DNA of 64,000 bases from Clostridiales bacterium (GCA_015258265.1 JABZIP010000002.1:62001-126000), one strand, 5' to 3'. Counted from the stretch's first letter, positions 26,801 to 34,570 are shown. Numbers and translations are program-made. The notes: a model not told the origin generated them from the sequence alone.

Positions 26801-28487
26801 TAGAATTGCAAAAAATGTCAGAATTGAAAAAAATCAAGGCAAGAGTTTGACGCAAATGGTTGCAGGCAAAGAATTTAAAGAATTTGCGACTATTAAGGAT
26901 AAAGACTACAAGCTCGTGATACACAGTCTTGATGCGACAAAGGCGACATACGATCCTGCAAAACCGCTTGATGGTGCAGCTTCGTGGGACGGAGATTTGA
27001 ATTTAAAATCAACTGTTGTAACCGGAACAAAAGGCGAGCTTCAAAATCTTGCAAACAGTATAACAAATAAAACCAATACTATGGGGCTTGTTGCAAATAG
27101 CAAGTTGGTACAGCAAGTCAGCAATCCGAAGGTTTTCACGGCAACGAGGACCTATGCGGACACGGCGCCTCCTAGAATACTTGGAGCAATCAACTTCCTA
27201 GAGGACACCGTATTTGATACCACTGCGTACGCAACTGTAATGACGGATAAAGCGGCAGAAATATACTATGTAGTCGTGCCGTTTTCAGACTTTGTATCGA
27301 AAGGCAATTTAGTGCCGACTGTAGATCAGGTGCTTGCGGGCAGACCGACATATATAGAGGGAAAAACAGGAAAAATCACTATAAATTCGGGCAATGTAGA
27401 TGTGCGTGAGTTTATCAAAGACTTGAAACCGAATACACCGTATAAATTCTTCTATGTAATAAAAGGTAAGAGCAGCGACAACTTGGAAGTTAGGGATACG
27501 CACGAACCTACTACTTCGGCACCGAGCCTTGTGGACGCGACATATAAGGACTTTACGACGAAACCGCCTATAAAACCGGAAATTCAGATAATAGACGGTG
27601 TTCAGCAGCTTATGCCTACAGGTGCAGCGGATGAAAAATCTGCAAGCGTTAAAGGTACTGCGACTACGGAAGCGACAGTTTACTGGGTTGCATATGTACA
27701 TAGCCAGACTCCTCAAGTAGCCGAAACCGATGTGGATAAAGTAATAGAAATGAAAGATAACGATGCTCTTAAGGCGGATTCGGGAAGTTTCCCTGTAACT
27801 ATAGCAAATGACAAGGATCCGAAAAAAGAAGGTATACAGTTTGAATTTAATGTAACAAATTTGCATCCGACACAGGGATACGATGTGTTTGTAGCGCTTC
27901 AAAACGAAAACTCGGGAGCCAAGTCCTCCAAAGTTTACCAGCTAAACGGAATCTTAAGAGCATTGGACAAAGAAGCTCCGGAATTGCTTGAAGCACCGCG
28001 GACTACGATTTTGAACTATGCAGATATCGGAAACGGAAAATATTCGTATACTGCAAGTGTGGTCGTTAAATTCACTAAACCGCTTTATTATGGAAACCAA
28101 AAGGGCATCCGCGATCCTAAGCCGTTGCAGACATCGGACTTGTTCACAACAACTGGGGCAAACGGTTTGTATACCAAGAAACCGGGCGGACTCCTGCAGT
28201 CTCCTTCTTATTCGCAAGTGAGCGGTATATCGAACTTCGAAGCGGAAAGTGAAGCTATCACCGACATCGAGCTTAGACTGACGGAGGTAAGAAACGGTAC
28301 TCAAGTAGGTTTGACTCCGTATATTTACAGCAGAGCGGGATGGTATGCGGGTAAACTTGTAATGACATTTGTTGAAGATCCTCCTATAGTAGAAGAGGTA
28401 GACAAATTGATCGACGGTAAGGTTGTTAAAGTAAAGGAAACACGACCTGCTATGAATGGACACTTTGAAGTGAAATTTATTAAATAA
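23832..28487 (+). CDS. Giant SLH-anchored surface protein with repeated Ig/FN3-like modules
   Basis: 1551 residues. Signal peptide (~1-33, cleavage near 'ESHAA'), three SLH repeats (~35-205; each with an 'ITRAEF'/'LTREQA'/'MTRGEM' motif) that would bind pyruvylated secondary cell-wall polymer, a beta-rich region (~210-440), then at least five modules with a shared pattern: 'IYWA' near the start and 'YDvyFV..DK.GN' about 60-80 residues later. They begin near residues 455, 565, 680, 1125 and 1265. A longer less repetitive segment lies between the third and fourth. No enzymatic motif is evident. It is probably a structural S-layer or adhesion protein. The tandem ATGs at 23832/23835 both follow GGAAAGGAAG. 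Confidence 0.85.
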   Translation: MMKRILTFLLSAALILSGFPMTSGIESHAAEKHWADQYLNNLVRNDIMRGDLQGNLHPNNNITRAEFVTMINRAFGYTQKGKGNFADVDKNAWYSDDISIAKNQGYMQGVAANKAEPESSLTREQAVTLICRALKIEGVDSDTFKFSDSREFSQWSKEYINAITNKKIVNGYPDSTFKPANRMTRGEMAKVLSNLAGEIVKEKGDNYIGYADKNVSMVKTGANLRDTIIPGDLFITAGLGKGASILDKVTVNGDLIISGTGNSESGEVSVLVKDSDINHLIIDSQSSEIMSVRAEGGSVIEKTTVKRNAYLEEDSDKNIAFKDVVLKGVSGTKLNMAGNFENVKIMAANNQLSLSKGYINALTVDEEAEKGSIFLEKETKVGALMIDTPTTVTGTGEIEQVVINADGTNISMLPKRIYIRPGIKAIINGKTMTSLDGEANNADPEFKSDYPKLKDIQATGAKLLAIVNKPGKVYWAIKDLGAVKAGATQEDLVQPDKRYFVKFGNQIMVGDKETPFNIAGLKSGGEYEYYVMFEDLKGNRTEIRTGKFKTVDIVAPQFLGGTPTVGNKTNTSFEFSVMPSKDVNIYWAVYKNKAVPPTAEALADQKVSGALGKGELLGAETNVTYNIGVRGNATTPLEESKDYDIYFVMRDKAGNLSRLSKTVAATLDMTPPRFEVKPWNEPGAKTSITVNTIINEASTIYWAAYPQDEKYPQMADVKLQIRTITTGDKAFKHGQKMTKGMVSEKLILNGLQPEKPYDVYFVARDKTGNDSDVYVLHGIKTLDKTAPKAEMVFDKVIDGDPLISANITIEFDEITYYDGLDSDIRLSTINGDDALKTKILKEMLILHDLKRVTQPDFYTDIDYTKVTIGELDGKTFITFPPSAFGKVGASGTRQGLNSGGRYQFEINKAIDSDGNRMNQATKLKAFNVVAPQIGMQLYTDRLELNEIGFSIRKIDSINSDSYYDIIISSDRLIEFDIYEKNPGEEIKPADRIAKNVRIEKNQGKSLTQMVAGKEFKEFATIKDKDYKLVIHSLDATKATYDPAKPLDGAASWDGDLNLKSTVVTGTKGELQNLANSITNKTNTMGLVANSKLVQQVSNPKVFTATRTYADTAPPRILGAINFLEDTVFDTTAYATVMTDKAAEIYYVVVPFSDFVSKGNLVPTVDQVLAGRPTYIEGKTGKITINSGNVDVREFIKDLKPNTPYKFFYVIKGKSSDNLEVRDTHEPTTSAPSLVDATYKDFTTKPPIKPEIQIIDGVQQLMPTGAADEKSASVKGTATTEATVYWVAYVHSQTPQVAETDVDKVIEMKDNDALKADSGSFPVTIANDKDPKKEGIQFEFNVTNLHPTQGYDVFVALQNENSGAKSSKVYQLNGILRALDKEAPELLEAPRTTILNYADIGNGKYSYTASVVVKFTKPLYYGNQKGIRDPKPLQTSDLFTTTGANGLYTKKPGGLLQSPSYSQVSGISNFEAESEAITDIELRLTEVRNGTQVGLTPYIYSRAGWYAGKLVMTFVEDPPIVEEVDKLIDGKVVKVKETRPAMNGHFEVKFIK

Positions 28488-28498
28488 AAAGTAAACCA

Positions 28499-28531
28499 AA
28501 CCGCCGCATAATTAAATTATGCGGCGGTTTT
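28499..28531 (+). terminator. Terminator of the SLH protein gene
   Basis: Perfect CCGCCGCATAAT / ATTATGCGGCGG inverted repeat followed by TTTT, twelve bases after the stop codon. Confidence 0.93.
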
Positions 28532-28866
28532 GCGTGCAGCAGGGCGGTGTTTAGGCTAAGTTTTGGAATTAAGACTGGTCTTAGCTGCGCTATTATATTT
28601 TTTTATAGCTTTTATCAGTCCTTTTTCACTTGTGAATACCTTTCGGTTATATAAAAGTATCTCTCTTTTTTCATTTATTTCTGTAACATATGTCTTATCA
28701 CATTACAGTTATTTGCAAGAAAATTCAATTTATTCAAATTGTAACATAAAAAAATTTTTTATGTTTTGTTTGACTAGGTAGTGAAAGTAATTGACGGGGT
28801 ATCTGTAATAATATGAAGTATTTTTCAAGAAACTATTATAATAATATTTAAAGAGGGGGTATTATT
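28532..28866. other. Gene-free start of the AT-rich patch
   Basis: About 335 bases with a sharp drop in GC from about 28.6 kb. A hydrophobic frame from TTG 28563 to 28781 has no ribosome site and no recognisable homology, so it is not called. A GAGGGGG site at the end serves the next gene. Confidence 0.5.
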
Positions 28867-29406
28867 ATGACTAATAATTTAAATTTTAAAGAAGGATGGT
28901 ACAGGCTTAATAATATTATAGTGAAAGAAAAAATTTCTAAAAGTATAGTACATATTTTATTGATATTATTTACACTGTTCAGTATGAGATTTACCTTTGT
29001 AGGTACAGGGCATATTGGTTTTTTATCGACAACGATTGTTTTAGTTGCAGCTATGTTTTTGGTTCAAAAATATATTAGTGGAGATTTAAGTGAAAATAAA
29101 TCATATAATATTTTAGATAAATTTATTATAATTTCACAATATATTTTAGTTTTATCATTTGTGATTTTTTCTATAATAAGAGGTAATATATGTATAAAAT
29201 ACGGATTAGATATTGAGAAAGATTTGTTTTTTGGAGCATATACAATAGGTTATTATTTACAATATATGGGAATCCTTTTCGGAACAATTTCTTTGATATC
29301 TTTAATAAAATCGTATTTTTTCAATTCTAAAGGAATTTTTGTTTTTAGACATAGTTTTATTGTAATTACATTGGTAAACTATTTAGTTTGTATATTTAGT
29401 CTGTAA
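28867..29406 (+). CDS. Unknown multi-pass membrane protein
   Basis: 179 residues, a strong GAGGGGG ribosome site 6-8 bases before ATG 28867. About five hydrophobic segments (residues ~25-42, 48-68, 85-108, 118-145, 155-178), a charged N-terminus on the presumed cytoplasmic side, and no conserved motif I recognise. Codon use is markedly richer in A/T than the neighbouring SLH gene. It is the first of three small membrane protein genes on the same strand. It could be an immunity or transport accessory protein, but nothing in sequence shows it. Confidence 0.6.
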   Translation: MTNNLNFKEGWYRLNNIIVKEKISKSIVHILLILFTLFSMRFTFVGTGHIGFLSTTIVLVAAMFLVQKYISGDLSENKSYNILDKFIIISQYILVLSFVIFSIIRGNICIKYGLDIEKDLFFGAYTIGYYLQYMGILFGTISLISLIKSYFFNSKGIFVFRHSFIVITLVNYLVCIFSL

Positions 29407-29615
29407 GCGAGTTCTTTATTTTTTAAGTAGGATGTTTTTATGAAAAAGAAAAGAGAGGGAGGTGATATAATATCTTTGGAGAAAGAAATAATAATGTATT
29501 TTATCTAGCCACACCATTTTTTACCTGCTATTTTTTTCTTCGGTTTCCATTTATTATAAAAAATGATTCCGGATTTTTCTTGTATTCGTAAATAAAATGA
29601 AAAACAGGAGTTAAT

Positions 29616-30008
29616 ATGTCTGAATTTATCAAAAAATATTTAATGCCAATTATATATATTTTTATTAGTTTTACTCATTTTATATATATCGAACTTATTT
29701 GTTCAGATATCCCTGTTTCATTATCATTTCAATCACTAATAAGTACCTTGAAATTACAAATATTTATTTTTATTATTTTATTTATAATTGTAATTTTTAC
29801 CCATTTAACCAAATTGAATTTAATACTATATTTTCTTTCCTTATCACCTTATTTCTTTAATCTGTTATTAGGTTCTCAAGAAAAATACAATTTAATATAC
29901 GAAGGATATCGTAACGCAATAATTCTTGATTTTTTTTCAGCTTTTCTTTCATTTGTACTAATAATAAATATATACGTAATTTATAAAATCAAAGGAATTA
30001 AAAACTAA
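29616..30008 (+). CDS. Unknown small membrane protein
   Basis: 130 residues, about four hydrophobic segments (residues ~10-28, 45-65, 70-90, 100-125) with a Lys-rich C-terminus. 'CAGGAG' precedes ATG 29616. A 22-codon frame (29436-29504), preceded by no convincing ribosome site, lies upstream and may be a remnant. Very AT-rich; no family recognised. Confidence 0.5.
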   Translation: MSEFIKKYLMPIIYIFISFTHFIYIELICSDIPVSLSFQSLISTLKLQIFIFIILFIIVIFTHLTKLNLILYFLSLSPYFFNLLLGSQEKYNLIYEGYRNAIILDFFSAFLSFVLIINIYVIYKIKGIKN

Positions 30009-30009
30009 T

Positions 30010-30192
30010 ATGAATATGAATAGATTTATTTTTAATTTTACAATAGTTATAATTGCTTTCTATATTTTTAATTTTAATATAAATGCTCCTTATCATAGTG
30101 AAAACATAACTGGTACACAATATATATTAAGGAGTTCCATTTTATTCATATGCGTATATTTCATACTAACATTCAAAACTCGAAATCGTTAG
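30010..30192 (+). CDS. Unknown two-helix membrane peptide
   Basis: 60 residues, starting one base after the previous stop, with hydrophobic segments at about residues 6-24 and 40-56 and a basic end. Its position suggests translational coupling with the preceding gene. No family recognised; it may be a truncated relic. Confidence 0.4.
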   Translation: MNMNRFIFNFTIVIIAFYIFNFNINAPYHSENITGTQYILRSSILFICVYFILTFKTRNR

Positions 30193-30216
30193 TTATTCTT
30201 AATATTAAAAGCAAAT

Positions 30217-30255
30217 ACCCAATTAAAGTTGTTTTTTTACTAACTTTAATTGGGT
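30217..30255. repeat. Perfect 14-bp inverted repeat
   Basis: ACCCAATTAAAGTT (30217-30230) and AACTTTAATTGGGT (30242-30255), 11-base loop. No T-tract directly follows on either strand, so it is a poor terminator; it may be an operator or the end of a lost element. Confidence 0.7.
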
Positions 30256-30303
30256 AAAAACAATATATAATATATAGTAATCAATAATATTTAGGAGAAA
30301 ATT

Positions 30304-30439
30304 ATGAACATATATATTGCCGGTACCAAAGACGGCTCTTTAGAAGCATCCCGAGCAAAAAATTAAACTGATAGAGGATAAAGAGGTAGAGTTTATGGAG
30401 GTTGAAAAACAGAAAAAGTGGTATGAGTTTTGGAGTTAA
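30304..30439 (+). pseudogene. Fragment of an unknown gene in two frames
   Basis: A good ribosome site (TAGGAGAAAA) and ATG 30304 start a frame that stops after 20 codons (364-366). The +1 frame continues with a Lys/Glu-rich stretch ending 'KKWYEFWS' at TAA 30437-30439. The combined product would be about 44 residues. It looks like the deleted and frameshifted remains of a longer gene; the family is not recognised. Confidence 0.45.
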
Positions 30440-30574
30440 ATGAATATAAAGAAATATTAAAATATATTGTTTAAAAATAATTATAGATAAATGTTTAATT
30501 ATAATAAAATTGGTGCTATTGGTTAATCATTTGAGTTATATGGTATAAATGCATAGCTTTCTTTTCTAAAATAT

Positions 30575-30607
30575 AAAAAAATCCACTCTTAATCAAGTGG
30601 ATTTTTT
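30575..30607. terminator. Terminator for the broken secreted-protein gene
   Basis: AAAAAATCCACT / AGTGGATTTTTT hairpin, 33 bases beyond the minus-strand stop and usable in both directions. The 135 bases to its left hold nothing I recognise. Confidence 0.85.
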
Positions 30608-30639
30608 ACTTAGGGACAACATGTAAAATAAAATTAATT

Positions 30640-31192
30640 CTATTTTACATTATATATTGTTCCATTTCCACTAAGTACACAATGATATCTATCCCAAGAG
30701 CCATCATTTTTAATGCATATTTTGCATGTCTTTTTAGGATTTAAATCTCTATATACTTTTGAATCATTTCCTGTTTTAAAATTTTTAGTTTTTGTTGACC
30801 AACCATTATGAATCTCAATATCATATGTTCCGTTAATATAATCTTGAATATTTAAATCTAAAAGTTTTGCATTTGACTCTACATTTATTTTCTTTGAATC
30901 GATATCAAAACTTGATGAGGATTACACTAACACTGATTTCAAATGAAAAATCTTTTGTTACAGTATCGCCATAGAGAGCATTTCTTGAATTAATATTTTT
31001 CCATCGAAAATATTCTCCAGTGACAGGATTCTCGTAGTTTTGATTTTCTTTAAGTATTATTTCACCTGGGTTTGGGTCAAACGAAATAATTGTATTTGGT
31101 TTGTAAAGGCTTTTTTCCGCAGCGAAACTAAAACTAGGTACCATTAATAATGTTAAAATTAAAACCATTAAACAAATTTTTTTGCTATACAT
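30640..31192 (-). pseudogene. Frameshifted secreted protein of unknown function
   Basis: From ATG 31192 the frame encodes a signal peptide (~1-24, ending 'FSFAAEK') and about 70 further residues, then stops at 30905. A different frame immediately downstream encodes a clean continuation of about 85 residues beginning 'SSFDIDSKK', containing 'KKTCKICIKNDGSWDRYHC' and ending at TAG 30640-30642. The two pieces together would be an exported protein of about 180 residues with three Cys. The shift lies close to 30905-30925. The start overlaps the end of the VanZ-like gene, so the two formed an operon. A sequencing error or programmed shift cannot be excluded by eye. Confidence 0.6.
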
Positions 31193-31634
31193 TAGCTTTT
31201 ACTTCCTTAAATTTTTTTAAAATTTTATATGTGCATGCTGCCCCTAAATATCTTAATATAACAGCATCTATATCAAATACCCCCATTTTAAACGCTCTAG
31301 GCAAAGCATCTGAAATAAGCAAAAGTATTAAAAAGATTATCCATTTAAATACGCCTATGCTTATATTGGTTTTATTTTCATATATCATAAACATAACGAT
31401 AAAAGGTATAAAATAAAAAAAATTTAAGAAAAATTTGATTATTATGCTTAAATTATAATTTTGAATATTAAATATATAATCAAATGTTGTAACAAATGGA
31501 ATTAAATTGTATCCTGTTAAAGTTCCATTTTCTATTAATGACATCATAGTAGAATCAAAACTAAAAGCCAAAAATAGTAAATAGTAAGCAAGCATAAGCA
31601 TAAGTATATATTCTTTTCTAAAATTTTTACCCAT
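31185..31634 (-). CDS. VanZ-like membrane protein
   Basis: 149 residues, four hydrophobic segments. It carries the VanZ pattern 'NLIPFVTTFDYI' (~44) and near the C-terminus 'FDIDAVILRYLGAACTY', although the usual E-x2-Q pair in the third helix is not conserved. VanZ-family proteins are linked to low-level teicoplanin resistance in one well-studied case but most members have no known role. AT-rich like its neighbours. Promoter probably within 31640-31700 on the minus strand. Confidence 0.65.
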   Translation of the reverse strand: MGKNFRKEYILMLMLAYYLLFLAFSFDSTMMSLIENGTLTGYNLIPFVTTFDYIFNIQNYNLSIIIKFFLNFFYFIPFIVMFMIYENKTNISIGVFKWIIFLILLLISDALPRAFKMGVFDIDAVILRYLGAACTYKILKKFKEVKANV

Positions 31635-31807
31635 AATGTAACCTTTTTTACTTCAATTGCTTGGTAACTTTTTTAACTTTGATTGATAAAAGTATACAAT
31701 AAATCTGGAAATTTAGCAAGACATTTTTTGCCTTATTTCCTTTTATGCAAGGCATAGCAGCAGCGTGCCACGGGATAAAATACGGAAAGATTTTAGGAAT
31801 AAAATCC

Positions 31808-31836
31808 TTGACATGTATTTTGATTTATAGTATTAT
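31808..31836 (+). promoter_or_regulatory. Promoter of the polar amino-acid ABC operon
   Basis: Consensus TTGACA (31808-31813), 17-base spacer, TATTAT (31831-31836), about 45 bases before the transporter start. Confidence 0.8.
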
Positions 31837-31888
31837 TGCTACAACGCTTTAAAACGATAAAATATAAAAGTGTAAATAGGAGGAGAAA

Positions 31889-32734
31889 ATGAAAAAGTTA
31901 TTTGGTTTAATTTTGATACTTGCGCTTGCTTTGGCAACGATGTTTGCATTCACGGGATGCGGTGATTCGCAGAAAACAGATGGAAATGCACTTACAGGTT
32001 GGGACTACATAGAAGATAAGGGAGAATTGATAGTAGGACTTGATGACACATTTGCACCTATGGGTTTTAGGGATGAATCCGGAGAACTTGTCGGATTTGA
32101 CATAGATTTAGCTAAAGCTGTCGGCGAAGAGCTCGGTGTCAAAATAAAATTCAATCCTATAGATTGGAATGCAAAGGAAATGGAGCTCGCTTCAAAGAGA
32201 ATCGACTGCATATGGAACGGTATGTCGGCAACACCTGAGCGTCAAAAGAAGATGGCACTTACAAATAAATATCTCGACAACAGCATAATCATATTGGCAA
32301 AAGACGATACTGTAAAGGTTGAAAGTGCAAAGGATTTGGCAAACTACAAAGTGGCTACGCAAGTCGACTCGTCTGCACTTGAATCCATGAAAGCAAATCC
32401 TGATTACAGTGCGTTTGAAAAAAATGTTACAGAATACAAAACTTACGATGAAGCTATTTTGGATATGAAGGCAGGAAGAATCGATTGCATCGTTGTTGAC
32501 CAAGTTTTGGGAGAATATAAAAATTCAAAAATGAAACCTGAAGAAAAAATGGTACTTTGTGATTACAAATTTGCCGATGACAGCTATGCAATAGGATGCA
32601 GAGTAGAGGACAAAGATGTTGCTGCCAAGATAACTGAAGCGATAGATAAGACTATTGCAAGCGGTAAAGCGGAAGAAATCAGCAACAAATGGTTCGGTAG
32701 AAATATTGTAATTTCGGAGGGATACGATGACTGA
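31889..32734 (+). CDS. Polar amino-acid ABC transporter, substrate-binding lipoprotein
   Basis: 281 residues, lipoprotein signal with lipobox 'AFTGC' at Cys ~24. Family 3 solute-binding fold: 'LIVGLDDTFAPMGFRDESG' start, the 'GFDIDLAKAVGEELG' motif, and 'WNAKEMELASKRIDCIWNGM'. It probably binds cystine, glutamine, arginine or a related amino acid. AGGAGG precedes ATG 31889; the gene overlaps the permease start by eight bases. Confidence 0.9.
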   Translation: MKKLFGLILILALALATMFAFTGCGDSQKTDGNALTGWDYIEDKGELIVGLDDTFAPMGFRDESGELVGFDIDLAKAVGEELGVKIKFNPIDWNAKEMELASKRIDCIWNGMSATPERQKKMALTNKYLDNSIIILAKDDTVKVESAKDLANYKVATQVDSSALESMKANPDYSAFEKNVTEYKTYDEAILDMKAGRIDCIVVDQVLGEYKNSKMKPEEKMVLCDYKFADDSYAIGCRVEDKDVAAKITEAIDKTIASGKAEEISNKWFGRNIVISEGYDD

Positions 32735-33473
32735 TTTTGCAGTAGCGATTTCAGATAAAATGGATTATATAGAGGTAATATTACCTACTTTGTTGTCCGG
32801 AGCTTGGGTTACAACCAAGCTCTTTGTCTTGACATTGATTTTGTCGCTTCCGCTCGGGCTGGTAATCGCGCTTGCGAGCATTAGCAAGATTGCACCGTTC
32901 AGGTGGATTTCAAAATTGTATATTTGGATATTTCGAGGGACACCGCTGATGCTGCAACTGTTTTTCTTTTATTTTTTCATACCGATAGGTATGGGAATTG
33001 CACTGTCTGCTTTTGCAACTTCGGTACTGACATTTGTGCTGAACTATGCGGCGTATTTTGCAGAAATATACAGGGGCGGAATTGAAAGTATAGACAGAGG
33101 GCAATACGAAGCAGCAAAATCGCTTGGACTTTCCAAATCGCAGACCATGTTCGGAATAATATTGCCTCAAACGATTAAGAGGATAATGCCTGCAATTTCT
33201 AACGAAGCGATAGTTTTGGTGAAGGATACTGCACTGGCGTTTTCGATATCGGTTGCAGAACTTTTGAAAGCTGCAAACAGCGCCATGAACAGAGACCAAG
33301 ATGTAACGGCGTTTGTACTTGCTGCGCTTATGTATCTTGCTATGACTTTTGTGCTTACGGTTATATCGGACGCTTTGGAATACAAATACTCGAAGCACGA
33401 GGTGCAGGATCACGACAAGAAAAAACCGCTGATTCACCGCTTATTGGCAAAGGAGGCTTCGCATGGCAGATAG
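32727..33473 (+). CDS. Polar amino-acid ABC permease
   Basis: 248 residues, HisM/GlnP-type permease with about five membrane helices ('TLLSGAWVTTKLF' N-terminal motif, EAA loop 'YEAAKSLGLSKSQTMFGIILPQ' region near residue 130). It would work as a homodimer since only one permease gene is present. Overlaps the ATPase gene by 11 bases. Confidence 0.92.
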   Translation: MTDFAVAISDKMDYIEVILPTLLSGAWVTTKLFVLTLILSLPLGLVIALASISKIAPFRWISKLYIWIFRGTPLMLQLFFFYFFIPIGMGIALSAFATSVLTFVLNYAAYFAEIYRGGIESIDRGQYEAAKSLGLSKSQTMFGIILPQTIKRIMPAISNEAIVLVKDTALAFSISVAELLKAANSAMNRDQDVTAFVLAALMYLAMTFVLTVISDALEYKYSKHEVQDHDKKKPLIHRLLAKEASHGR

Positions 33474-34230
33474 AATACTTGAAATGAGAGGAATCAAAAA
33501 ACGCTTCGGAAATTTTGAGGCTCTAAAAGGCGTAGATTTTTCTGTGGACAAGGGAGAAACGGTTGCGATTATAGGTTCGTCGGGTTCGGGAAAAAGCACA
33601 TTGCTTCGTTGTATCAACTGCCTTGAAAGAATTACAGCAGGAAGTATTACACTAAACGGCAATAACTTTGCAAAAGAAGAAAACGGAAAAGTGGTATATC
33701 TGTCCGAGAAAGAACTGAAATATGTTTATGCGGACACAGGTATGATTTTTCAACATTTCAACTTATTTCCACATATGACATGTCTGGAAAACATATATTA
33801 CGCACCTGTCAAGGTGAAAAATGTATCAAAGGATACGGCGCTTGCAGAAGCAAAGGAGCTACTTGAAATGGTAGGACTCGCGGGCAAGGAAGATGCCTAT
33901 CCGGCGCAGCTTTCGGGGGGACAAAAACAGAGAATCGCAATAGCTAGAGGACTTGCAATGCATCCTGATATAATGCTGTTTGACGAACCGACCAGCGCAC
34001 TTGATCCTGAAATTACAGGAGAAGTGTTAAATGTAATGCGCAATTTGGCGAAAGAACATACAACTATGGTAGTAGTTACACATGAAATGGGATTTGCCAA
34101 GGAAGTATCGGATCGTGTAATATTTATGGACGCAGGAGTTATTGTAGAAGAAGGAAGTCCTATTGAAATTTTCGAAAATCCTAAAAGCGACAGACTGAAG
34201 GCATTTTTGAGTTCGGTTCTAAGACATTAG
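33463..34230 (+). CDS. Polar amino-acid ABC ATPase (GlnQ type)
   Basis: 255 residues. Walker A 'GSSGSGKSTLLRCIN', Q-loop 'MIFQHFNLFPHMT', signature 'LSGGQKQRIAIARGL', Walker B 'IMLFDEPTSALDP', H-loop 'VVTHEMGFAKEV'. A short insertion (~65-85) before the Q-loop is also seen in clostridial cystine/polar amino-acid ATPases. ATG 33463 with AAAGGAGG inside the permease end. Confidence 0.93.
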   Translation: MADRILEMRGIKKRFGNFEALKGVDFSVDKGETVAIIGSSGSGKSTLLRCINCLERITAGSITLNGNNFAKEENGKVVYLSEKELKYVYADTGMIFQHFNLFPHMTCLENIYYAPVKVKNVSKDTALAEAKELLEMVGLAGKEDAYPAQLSGGQKQRIAIARGLAMHPDIMLFDEPTSALDPEITGEVLNVMRNLAKEHTTMVVVTHEMGFAKEVSDRVIFMDAGVIVEEGSPIEIFENPKSDRLKAFLSSVLRH

Positions 34231-34233
34231 TGC

Positions 34234-34263
34234 TTGACAAACGGCAATGTAGAGTGCTAAAAT
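34234..34263 (+). promoter_or_regulatory. Promoter of the SCIFF peptide gene
   Basis: TTGACA (34234-34239), 18-base spacer, TAAAAT (34258-34263). It begins four bases after the ATPase stop, so the peptide gene has its own promoter. Confidence 0.7.
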
Positions 34264-34323
34264 TAAAGATATAGAATTTAAATTTATCGGTAACCTTTTG
34301 GGAATCATATTAGGAGGACATAT

Positions 34324-34464
34324 ATGAAAAGAATAGTAACTATTGCAACAAGAAAATTAAGCGAAAATCATGGCGGTTGCGGTGAGTGTCAGACATCTTG
34401 CCAGTCAGCAAGCAAGACATCTTGCAGCGTAGCAAACCAGCAGTGCGAGCAACTTCGCAAATAG
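34324..34464 (+). CDS. scfA: SCIFF-type ranthipeptide precursor, five-Cys variant
   Basis: 46 residues from ATG 34324 with TAGGAGG upstream; stop TAG 34462-34464. The family ('six cysteines in forty-five') is a radical-SAM-modified peptide found across Clostridia, with Cys spacing C-x2-C-x3-C-x3-C-x3-C-x6-C. Here the cysteines are 19, 22, 26, 34 and 41; position 30, the fourth family Cys, is Ser (codon AGC, one base from TGC). The residue after the fifth Cys, usually Thr, is Ser35. In studied homologues the thioether is formed between exactly that Cys and that Thr. The context 'GGCGECQTSCQSA' leaves little doubt about family. The maturase gene that normally follows is missing; a terminator and a phosphohexomutase gene come next. 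Confidence 0.88.
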   Translation: MKRIVTIATRKLSENHGGCGECQTSCQSASKTSCSVANQQCEQLRK

Positions 34465-34494
34465 TGATAGTGGGCTTTAAAGAAAAAAAGTAAG

Positions 34495-34516
34495 GAGGGC
34501 GAAGTGCCCTCTTTTT
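34495..34516 (+). terminator. Terminator after the SCIFF gene
   Basis: GAGGGC-GAAGT-GCCCTC followed by five T, about 30 bases after the peptide stop, making the peptide gene a single-gene transcript. Confidence 0.88.
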
Positions 34517-34570
34517 ACATTTAGTGGGATTTGATACTGAAATTTGTGGTATTAGTGAAAGTGTGTTAAT

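Noticed and set aside
27309..28499. Long antisense frames (197 and 181 codons) under the SLH protein gene
   Set aside because: Arg/Cys/Tyr-rich composition typical of antisense shadows; no start signals.
28563..28781. 72-codon hydrophobic frame starting at TTG
   Set aside because: No ribosome site and no homology; AT-rich DNA read this way often gives hydrophobic chance frames.
34251..34260. GAGTGCTAA in the SCIFF promoter, identical to one arm of CIRCE
   Set aside because: The matching left arm TTAGCACTC is absent at the required distance, so HrcA control is not supported.
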